A stretch of 27,849 nt of DNA from CAZYTX01 sp964650485 (GTDB taxonomy: Bacteria; RBG-13-61-14; DATKZS01): NCBI GenBank assembly GCA_964650485.1, contig CAZYTX010000049.1:1-27849 (forward strand), written 5' to 3'. Below, one piece after another: positions 7,788 through 14,083 of the stretch (positions are counted from its first letter, which is position 1; every line of letters starts with the position of its first letter). The translations under genes and the position numbers were made by a program. The notes under the pieces were generated by a model that did no database searches, had not been told where the DNA came from, and saw only the letters and a list, made by a program, of their open reading frames with translations.

Positions 7788-9482
7788 CGGACTGTCGCTT
7801 CCTTTCTTCTGCATCCTGGCCCAGGTGTCTCGCAGGGACACTATGCGGTTCAGCACAGGCTTTTGGTCTGTGGAGTCGGGGTCTACGCAGAAGTATCCCC
7901 TCCTCTCCAGTTGGAACCTGTCCCCGGTCTTTGCACCCCGGAGTGCGGGCTCTGCCATGCATCCCTGGAGCACCTTCACGGAGTCCGGGTTTATAAAGTC
8001 GCGCCAGTCCTCGCCCTCTTTCAGCTCTCCGGGCCGGTCCCTTGTGAACAGGTGGTCATAGAGCCTGACCTCGATTGGCACGGCGTGTTTTGCCGACACC
8101 CAGTGCAAAGTGGCCTTTACCTTGCGCCCGTCTTTCGAGTCCCCGCCCCGGGTCTCGGGGTCGTAGCGGCAGATGAGCTCCTTTATCTCCCCGCTTGCAT
8201 CCTTTTTCACGTCCGTGCAGGTTACGTAGTAAGCGTAGCGTAGCCTGACCTCCCTGCCGGGCGCCAGGCGGAAGAACTTCTTTGGCGGGTCCTCCATGAA
8301 GTCCTCGCGCTCGATATAAAGCTCGCGCGAGAAGGGCGCCTTTCGCGTTCCCATGGCCGGGTCCTCGGGGTTGTTTACAGCATCGAGGTCCTCTCCCCGT
8401 CCCTCGGGGTAGTTCTCGATCACCACCTTCAGGGGGTCGAGCACAGCCATGTATCTCTGGGCACTCTTGTTCAGGTCCTCGCGCAGGCAGTGCTCGAGCA
8501 GGGCTATGTCCACCATGGAGTCGGCCTTTGACACCCCGATGCGTCGGCAGAAGCTCTTTATGGACTCGGGGGTGTAGCCGCGCCTGCGCAGGCCGGATAT
8601 GGTGGGCATGCGGGGGTCGTCCCACCCGTGCACGTGTCCCTCCTTGACCAGGTTTATTAGCCTCCTCTTGCTTAGCACGGTGTAGGTGAGGTTGAGCCTT
8701 GCGAACTCGATCTGCTGCGGGTGGTGCACCTTGATCTGTTCCAGGAACCAGTCGTAGAGCGGCCTGTGGTCCTCGAACTCGAGCGTGCATATGGAGTGGG
8801 TGATCCCCTCGATGGAGTCGGACTGGCCGTGGGCCCAGTCGTAGGTGGGGTATATGCACCACTCGTCACCGGTCCGGTGGTGGCGTGCCTTGAGGATGCG
8901 GTACATCACCGGGTCGCGCATGTTGATGTTGGGGTGGGCCATGTCTATCTTTGCACGGAGCACGCGCGAGCCTTCCTCGAACTCGCCCTGTTTCATGCGC
9001 TCGAACAGCTCGAGGTTCTCATCCTTCGGCCGGTCGCGGAAGGGGCTTTCCCTGCCCGGCTCGGTCAGGGTGCCGCGGTACTCCCTGATCTGGTCCATGG
9101 ACAGCTCGCACACAAAGGCCTTGCCGTCCCTTATCAGCTTCACGGCCCACTCGTAGAGCTTCTGGAAGTAGTCGGAGGCATAGTACTCGTGCTCGCCCCA
9201 GTCGAAGCCCAGCCAGCGCACGTCCTCTTTTATGGACTCGAAGTACTCCTCCTCCTCCTTGAGCGGGTTGGTGTCGTCAAAGCGCAGGTGGCAGCGCCCC
9301 CCGAACTCCTGCGATATGCTGAAGTTCAGGTTTATGGACTTTGCGTGCCCGATGTGCAGGTACCCGTTGGGCTCGGGCGGGAAGCGGGTCACCACCTTGC
9401 CGCCCCACTTGTTGGTGCGCACGTCCTCGGTGATCCTGGTGCGTATGAAGTCCTTGCCGGACGCCTCGTAAGCTTCGCTCAT
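7764..9482 (-). CDS. glnS: Glutaminyl-tRNA synthetase
   Basis: A 572-residue class I synthetase charging tRNA-Gln with glutamine in the cytoplasm. The catalytic HIGH is at residues 43-46 (PPEPNGYLHIGHAKS) and the KMSKS equivalent VLSKRR at 269-274. GlnRS-specific stretches include DDTNP, YDWAHGQSDSIEGITHSICTLE and FEDHRPLYDW, and the C-terminal beta-barrel anticodon-binding region follows. Length is normal for bacterial GlnRS. AAGGAGAG lies 8 nt before the ATG. The last residues (RPERAKV) and the stop codon are written in a REP-like palindrome. The presence of GlnRS implies direct Gln-tRNA formation rather than sole dependence on GatCAB. The gene lies beside gltX and on the same contig as tRNA-Gln. 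Confidence 0.97.
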   Translation of the reverse strand: MSEAYEASGKDFIRTRITEDVRTNKWGGKVVTRFPPEPNGYLHIGHAKSINLNFSISQEFGGRCHLRFDDTNPLKEEEEYFESIKEDVRWLGFDWGEHEYYASDYFQKLYEWAVKLIRDGKAFVCELSMDQIREYRGTLTEPGRESPFRDRPKDENLELFERMKQGEFEEGSRVLRAKIDMAHPNINMRDPVMYRILKARHHRTGDEWCIYPTYDWAHGQSDSIEGITHSICTLEFEDHRPLYDWFLEQIKVHHPQQIEFARLNLTYTVLSKRRLINLVKEGHVHGWDDPRMPTISGLRRRGYTPESIKSFCRRIGVSKADSMVDIALLEHCLREDLNKSAQRYMAVLDPLKVVIENYPEGRGEDLDAVNNPEDPAMGTRKAPFSRELYIEREDFMEDPPKKFFRLAPGREVRLRYAYYVTCTDVKKDASGEIKELICRYDPETRGGDSKDGRKVKATLHWVSAKHAVPIEVRLYDHLFTRDRPGELKEGEDWRDFINPDSVKVLQGCMAEPALRGAKTGDRFQLERRGYFCVDPDSTDQKPVLNRIVSLRDTWARMQKKGSDSPRPERAKV

Positions 9483-9634
9483 TTGAATTTCTCTCCTTGA
9501 AAACCCGGTTTGCCCGAGGATTGATCTAGACCGAAGGTATTATGAGTTTGGCGCAAGGTCAAGTAATGCTTGCAATTTTATTGTTATTGAAACAGCAGTG
9601 CCAGAAGCTGCGGGAAAAGTCCTTCTTTGCTCCG

Positions 9635-10645
9635 TCATTTCACTCCCCGGGGCTTTTCGCCTCGAATGGACTTCAGCCATTGCACGGCCCGGGGGTGCTT
9701 CTGCCACGCCTTTCCAATGAACTTCATGCATACTATCGCTTCGCTGTCATGGCCCGGTCTGAAGTAATCGGGTCTTTTCTGCGGAGGCTCTCTGTTCCCC
9801 GCAAGATAATCGTAAACGTGGGGGTTATTTTCATATGCCTGTTCAAATGCCTTTTGCGCTCCCTCCATGTCGCCTGAAAGGAAGCGCTCCAGCACCCGGC
9901 TGTACGAGAAAGTCGCAAGTATGGACTCAGGATAGCTCTCGAAAATAGACCTGGCCCCGGAAAGGTCTTCTTTTTCAAGGTAGAGCCCGATGAGCGTGTC
10001 ACGGATGCCCTGGTTGTCATTGGGGTTTAACTCCAGCATCTCCTCGCAATGACGCACAGCCTCGGGAATCCTGCCCACATCTATTAAAAGGTCCACCATG
10101 GTCTGTCGCGCGCGCATGTAAGGCCTGGTCTCGATCATTGACCAGAAGTGCCCCTTGTGCTCCTCGAAAAAGCTTTTCCCCATCCTTTTTTCCGCTCTCC
10201 TTATCACCTCTTTTACCATTTTTATCTCTTCTTTTTTTGACCCCGAGGCCAGGTAAGCCAGGATCATCAGTGCGTCCACGCACTCCGGGTCCAGTTCCAG
10301 GGCCTTCATGGTCAGCTTGATAAGTTCCTCTGGATCATCGGCTTCCATGGCCTGGAAGGCGAGTTCCTGCGCCTCCTCCACCGGGTCATACTCCATCTCG
10401 GCTTTAAGTTCGTCGTAAGTGCGGCCCATAAAATTTTCCTGGAGAAAATCGTTTATCTCCTCCGTGGACCCGAACTCGTGCTTGTCCACCATCTTTCGCA
10501 TTGTCCTGTTCATGCGCTCGCTGGTAAAATGCGATGGAGGCTTCGGTATTTCATCGTCCGTTCCTTTTTCCACTGCATCGCGCCCGGGTGACTTTTCCTC
10601 CCGAGGGCCTTTTTTGCTTTTCTTCTTCCTTATTCTCTTCGACAT
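9635..10645 (-). CDS. TPR protein resembling the ST7 family
   Basis: A 336-residue soluble protein with a highly basic N-terminus (MSKRIRKKKSKKG), then helical tetratricopeptide-like repeats from about residue 90. Conserved-looking blocks are FFEEHKGHFW (159-168), ETRPYMRAR (172-180), LNPNDNQG (206-213), NPHVYDYL (274-281) and PGHDSEAI (297-304). Several of these recall the eukaryotic ST7 (suppressor of tumorigenicity 7) family and its little-studied bacterial TPR relatives; this is from memory of the family. No signal peptide or catalytic motif is seen. The ATG at 10645 is chosen over a GTG at 10663, because the run of nine G lies just before it and can act as ribosome site. It sits between gltX (75 nt) and glnS (152 nt), same strand, so may share their transcript. 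Function unknown. Confidence 0.75.
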   Translation of the reverse strand: MSKRIRKKKSKKGPREEKSPGRDAVEKGTDDEIPKPPSHFTSERMNRTMRKMVDKHEFGSTEEINDFLQENFMGRTYDELKAEMEYDPVEEAQELAFQAMEADDPEELIKLTMKALELDPECVDALMILAYLASGSKKEEIKMVKEVIRRAEKRMGKSFFEEHKGHFWSMIETRPYMRARQTMVDLLIDVGRIPEAVRHCEEMLELNPNDNQGIRDTLIGLYLEKEDLSGARSIFESYPESILATFSYSRVLERFLSGDMEGAQKAFEQAYENNPHVYDYLAGNREPPQKRPDYFRPGHDSEAIVCMKFIGKAWQKHPRAVQWLKSIRGEKPRGVK

Positions 10646-10648
10646 TCT

Positions 10649-10657
10649 CCCCCCCCC
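10649..10657 (-). repeat. Run of nine G at the translation start of the TPR gene
   Basis: Nine consecutive C on the plus strand (G on the coding strand) lie 3 nt upstream of the ATG at 10645, in the position of the Shine-Dalgarno sequence. If the GTG at 10663 is the true start, the tract is inside the reading frame (Gly-Gly-Gly). Slippage would alter initiation or frame. Confidence 0.6.
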
Positions 10658-10720
10658 TTGCACTCGCTTTCATTGAAATAATTTATGCGAATGGCGATGT
10701 CATAGCGCCCTGGCCTGAAT

Positions 10721-12124
10721 TCACTCCTTTGCTCTGCACTCCTTTATGGCCCTCTCCAGCCGCGCCACGGTCTTTTGTTTGCCCAGCACGGAGAGGAGCT
10801 CGAATATTCCCGGGCTGGCAGTGCCGCCTGTCACGGCCACCCTCACCGGCTGCGCGATCTTGCCGAGCTTGATGCCGAGCTCTTCCATGGCCTCGCGGAA
10901 CGCGGCCTCGATCTCATCCTCGTCAAAGCCCTCCAGTCCCTCGAGCTTCTCTTTCACCTTCTCGAGCACGCCTGCGCTCTTTGATCTCAGGAACTTGGAC
11001 CTTGCCTTTTCATCGAACTCGATCTCGTCGGTGAACAGGTAATACGACTTCTCGGGGAACTCGGCCAGGGTCTCCACCCGCTCTTTGTAGAGCTCGATCA
11101 CCCGCTTGTACCACTGGTCCATCTCCACCTCGAAGCCCTTGTCCCTGAAGAAGGGCACGGCAAGCCCGGAAAGCTCCTCTGCGCTCCTCTCCCGGATGTA
11201 GTGCCCGTTCATCCACCTCAGCTTCTCCGGGTCCCACACCCCCGGGGAGCGGCCCACGTCTTCGAGCCTGAAGAGCTTTATGAGCTCGTCCCGGCTGAAT
11301 ATCTCCTGGTCCCCGTATGACCAGCCGATGCGGGCGAGGAAGTTCATCATGGCCTCGGCAAGGTAGCCCATGTCGCGGTATGCCACCAGCGCGGTTGCCC
11401 CGTGCCGCTTTGACATCTTGGCCTTGTCCTGTCCCAGGATCAGGGGGTGGTGCGCGAAGCTTGGCGCCTCGTAACCGAGCGCCTGGTATATCTGTATCTG
11501 CCTTGGCGTGTTGTTCAGGTGGTCGTTCCCGCGTATCACGTGTGTGATCCCGAGGTCGTGGTCGTCCACCACCGCGGAGAAGTTGTAGGTGGGAGTGCCG
11601 TCGCTCCGAAGGATCACCAGGTCGTCGAGCTCATTGTTTTCGAACTCCACCCTGCCGAGGATCACGTCGTCCACAACGGTGGCCCCTTCCTGCACGGACT
11701 TGAACCGGATCACTTTGGGCCTGTCAGGCGGGTGCTCGATGCGAGAGCGGCACCTGCCGTCGTACTTGGGCTTGCGTCCCTCTTTGAGCGCCTTCTCCCG
11801 CATCCGGTCCAGCTCCTCCGCGGTGCACGAGCAGTAGTATGCCTTGCCAAGGGAGAGCAGCCGCTCGGCCTCCCCGCGGTACAGGTCCAGGCGAGAGGAC
11901 TGGTGCACCGGGTCCATGTCCCATGAAAGGCCCAGCCAGGAGAGCCCGTCCAGGATGGCACGGGTGTACTCGTCCTTGCTGCGGGCAACGTCGGTGTCCT
12001 CGATGCGCAATATGAACCCGCCCCCCTCGTGTCTCGAAAAGAGCCAGTTTATGAGCGCGGTGCGGGCCCCGCCCACGTGCAGATGCCCGGTGGGCGAGGG
12101 AGCGAACCTGGTCCTTACCTTCAT
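10721..12124 (-). CDS. gltX: Glutamyl-tRNA synthetase
   Basis: A 467-residue class I synthetase. The HIGH equivalent HVGG is at 16-19 (FAPSPTGHLHVGGARTAL) and KMSKRHG at 236-242. A zinc-binding pattern is visible: Cys98-x-Cys100, Tyr121, Cys125, as in E. coli GluRS. The C-terminal helical anticodon-binding region is complete. GAGG lies 5 nt before the ATG. A good promoter lies upstream at 12163-12191. It charges tRNA-Glu, whose CTC isoacceptor is at 1082. Only one gltX is in the window, so whether the enzyme is discriminating or not cannot be told, but the presence of glnS makes a discriminating enzyme likely. Confidence 0.97.
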   Translation of the reverse strand: MKVRTRFAPSPTGHLHVGGARTALINWLFSRHEGGGFILRIEDTDVARSKDEYTRAILDGLSWLGLSWDMDPVHQSSRLDLYRGEAERLLSLGKAYYCSCTAEELDRMREKALKEGRKPKYDGRCRSRIEHPPDRPKVIRFKSVQEGATVVDDVILGRVEFENNELDDLVILRSDGTPTYNFSAVVDDHDLGITHVIRGNDHLNNTPRQIQIYQALGYEAPSFAHHPLILGQDKAKMSKRHGATALVAYRDMGYLAEAMMNFLARIGWSYGDQEIFSRDELIKLFRLEDVGRSPGVWDPEKLRWMNGHYIRERSAEELSGLAVPFFRDKGFEVEMDQWYKRVIELYKERVETLAEFPEKSYYLFTDEIEFDEKARSKFLRSKSAGVLEKVKEKLEGLEGFDEDEIEAAFREAMEELGIKLGKIAQPVRVAVTGGTASPGIFELLSVLGKQKTVARLERAIKECRAKE

Positions 12125-12162
12125 ATAATCCTCGATCCGTAAGACATAACGGGCTTTTCACA

Positions 12163-12191
12163 ATGCTAGGTAAAGGCGGGAGTAGTGTCAA
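12163..12191 (-). promoter_or_regulatory. Sigma-70 promoter of gltX
   Basis: On the minus strand a perfect TTGACA (12186-12191) is followed after 17 bp by TAGCAT (12163-12168). It lies in the 73-bp gap between the dusB stop and the gltX start, giving gltX its own start point near 12156. No T-box leader motif was seen. Confidence 0.65.
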
Positions 12192-12197
12192 GGTTAA

Positions 12198-13238
12198 TTA
12201 TTCCCGGGCCCGGTCCTCCGGGTCCACAAAGTAGGCGCGGACAAGCTCCCTTGCCTGCTGTGCCGTTTCAATGACCGGGAGCTCTTTTCTGAGCTCCACT
12301 GCCGCAGGCAGCCCTTTAGAGTACCATGACAGGTGCTTCCTCATTTGAACAACCGCCCTGTGCTCGGGCATGTGCTCGAGCATCATGTCAAGGTGCGCCA
12401 TGACCGTTTGGGCCTTTTCCCGTGCGGTTGGAGGGTCCCCCGGCCCTTGTGCCAGCTCCCTGAATATCCAGGGGTTTCCCCTGGCGCTCCTGGCCACCAT
12501 CACCCCTGCGCAGCCCGTGCGCTCGATCATGGCCCGGGCATCGGCCGGGCCGGTGATGCCCCCGTTCCCGATCACCGGTATGTTCACCGCGTCCACCGCC
12601 TCCCGCAGGCCCTCCAGGTCAGGGGGGCCGGCAAACGCCCTTGCTTTGGTGCGCGCGTGTACGACAATTGCGTCGGCGCCTTCCCGCTCGCACATGCGGG
12701 CGAGCTCGGCCACGTTCCTCGAGGCCTCGTCCCACCCGGTCCTTGTCTTGACCGTGAGGGGCAGGTGGGTGGACCTGCGCACGGCCCTCACCAGCAGGGC
12801 CGCCTTTTCAGGGTCCCGCATCAGGGCGGCGCCCGAGCCGCTTTTTATCACCTTCTTGGCCGGGCAGCCCATGTTGATGTCAATGGCGTCCGCGAGCAGG
12901 GAGAGTATCCTCGCTGCCTCGGCCATCTCATCGGGATCGGAGCCGATAATCTGCATCACCAGGGGCCTGTCACGGGGATGGGTCTTTATGGCCTCCAGGG
13001 CGTCCGGGTTTAGCTTTCCTCTTGCCAGGGCCGCGGCCGCGATCATCTCGGTGGATGCAAGGGGCGATCCCTGCCCGCGGCAGACAAGGCGCATGGGCCG
13101 GTCGGTGATCCCGGACATGGGTGCGAGCATCACAGGCGGGGATACAGAGATGTCGCGGACCTGCAATGCGCCGGATAAAGGACTTTGCAGGTCTGCGGCG
13201 CCGGACTTCAGCCCGGAAGAATCTTTACGGGTGTCCAT
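12198..13238 (-). CDS. dusB: tRNA-dihydrouridine synthase, DusB type
   Basis: A 346-residue FMN-dependent TIM-barrel enzyme reducing uridine to dihydrouridine in the tRNA D-loop. Recognisable motifs are VMLAPMSGITDRPMR near the start, IDINMGCPAKKV with the catalytic Cys125, TVKTRTGW, VVHARTKARAF, PVIGNGGIT and RKHLSWYSKG. These match DusB better than DusA or DusC. The first 35 residues before VMLAP are longer than usual and low in conserved features; a TTG in that stretch could be the real start. The ATG at 13238 is only 10 nt after the transaldolase stop, so the two are probably co-transcribed, though no clear ribosome site precedes it. The tRNA-modification role fits the tRNA and synthetase genes nearby. 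Confidence 0.92.
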   Translation of the reverse strand: MDTRKDSSGLKSGAADLQSPLSGALQVRDISVSPPVMLAPMSGITDRPMRLVCRGQGSPLASTEMIAAAALARGKLNPDALEAIKTHPRDRPLVMQIIGSDPDEMAEAARILSLLADAIDINMGCPAKKVIKSGSGAALMRDPEKAALLVRAVRRSTHLPLTVKTRTGWDEASRNVAELARMCEREGADAIVVHARTKARAFAGPPDLEGLREAVDAVNIPVIGNGGITGPADARAMIERTGCAGVMVARSARGNPWIFRELAQGPGDPPTAREKAQTVMAHLDMMLEHMPEHRAVVQMRKHLSWYSKGLPAAVELRKELPVIETAQQARELVRAYFVDPEDRARE

Positions 13239-13248
13239 GCCGCGTGCA

Positions 13249-13902
13249 TCAGCTGATGCAGCCGCCGTACTTCTCCCAGTCGGCCAGGAACGCGGCCAGG
13301 CCCTTGTCCGTGAGCGGGTGCAGGGACATCTGCTTTATCACCTTGAAGGGGATGGTGGCGATATGCGCTCCCATAAGTGCCGCATCGAGCACGTGCAGGG
13401 GGTTCCTGACAGAGGCCACTATTATCTCTGTCTTGAACCCGTAGTTGTTGTAAATGGTCACGAGCTGCTCGACCACCTCCATGCCCTGGTGGCTTATGTC
13501 GTCCAGCCGCCCCACAAAGGGGCTTACAAAGCTGGCGCCGGCCTTGGCCGCGAGCAGCCCCTGCAGCCCGGAGAAGACCAGGGTCACGTTGCAGCGGATG
13601 CCTTCCCCCTCCAGGACCTTGACCGCCATGAGCCCTTCAGTGGTCATGGGTATCTTGCACACGATGTTTTTGTGGATGTCCGAGAGCACTTTAGCTTCCT
13701 CGATCATGCCCTGGTGCTCGCTGGCCACGGTCTCGGCGCTGATGGGACCGTCCACTATCTGCACGATCTCCTCGATCACCTCGCGGAATGGCCTCCCGGT
13801 CTTGGCGCAAAGGGAGGGGTTGGTGGTGACGCCGTCAACCAGCCCCATCTGGCTTGCCCGCCTGATCTCATCAGTGTCGGCGGTGTCAATAAATATCTTC
13901 AT
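13249..13902 (-). CDS. tal: Transaldolase, short FSA/TalC type
   Basis: A 217-residue single-domain TIM barrel of the short transaldolase / fructose-6-phosphate aldolase family, in cytosolic pentose-phosphate metabolism. Family signatures are MKIFIDTADTDEIRR at the N-terminus, GVTTNPSL (25-32), the Schiff-base Lys83 in CKIPMTTEGL, NVTLVFS, SPFVGRLDD and the C-terminal TIPFKVIKQM. The ATG at 13902 is chosen because GAGGGG lies 7 nt upstream and the known family start MKIFIDTA begins there. An upstream extension to 13968 has no family resemblance. First gene of a likely tal-dusB transcript. Sequence alone does not separate transaldolase from aldolase activity, though the length and motifs favour the TalC group. 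Confidence 0.94.
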   Translation of the reverse strand: MKIFIDTADTDEIRRASQMGLVDGVTTNPSLCAKTGRPFREVIEEIVQIVDGPISAETVASEHQGMIEEAKVLSDIHKNIVCKIPMTTEGLMAVKVLEGEGIRCNVTLVFSGLQGLLAAKAGASFVSPFVGRLDDISHQGMEVVEQLVTIYNNYGFKTEIIVASVRNPLHVLDAALMGAHIATIPFKVIKQMSLHPLTDKGLAAFLADWEKYGGCIS

Positions 13903-13954
13903 TACAGTCCCCTCATAAAGATTTTTTTCACCGGGCCGCTTGTGATCCTCGCAT

Positions 13955-13971
13955 GAAATGATTTCCATTTC
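13955..13971. promoter_or_regulatory. Small inverted repeat upstream of the transaldolase gene, possible operator
   Basis: GAAATG (13955-13960) and CATTTC (13966-13971) are perfect inverted repeats around a 5-nt centre, about 55 bp upstream of the transaldolase ATG. The size suits a dimeric regulator, but there is no other support. Confidence 0.25.
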
Positions 13972-14000
13972 AACCGAAGCCCCGAATTGCGGGCTAAAAA

Positions 14001-14029
14001 TTGAACCATTAATCCGAATGGGTTAAGAT
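14001..14029 (+). promoter_or_regulatory. Putative promoter of the adenylate cyclase gene
   Basis: TTGAAC (14001-14006) and TAAGAT (14024-14029) have an ideal 17-bp spacing, each matching four of six consensus bases. The start near 14036 gives a leader of about 48 nt containing a T8 run (14051-14058) and the ribosome site GAGGAAG before the ATG at 14084. Confidence 0.55.
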
Positions 14030-14083
14030 TATGAAAAGCTTTTAAACCGGTTTTTTTTATAAGAGAGCAAGTCGAGGAAGAAG

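Noticed and set aside
10646..10663. GTG at 10663 as start of the ST7-like TPR gene
   Set aside because: No ribosome site precedes it, and the added residues are mostly Gly from the G tract. It was kept only as an alternative.
12125..12197. T-box or other tRNA-sensing leader before gltX (and at 9483-9634 before glnS)
   Set aside because: No T-box core sequence or antiterminator helix was found, and the gltX leader is too short.
12370..13956. 528-codon plus-strand open frame antisense to dusB and the transaldolase gene
   Set aside because: It lies wholly opposite two genes with clear family motifs. Its translation shows no family resemblance and is rich in Arg, Ala, Ser and His as expected for an antisense shadow in high-GC DNA.
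14041..14060. AAACCGGTTT followed by T8 as an intrinsic terminator
   Set aside because: The palindrome has no loop and the run lies in the leader between a good promoter and the cyclase ATG, so it is more likely chance.
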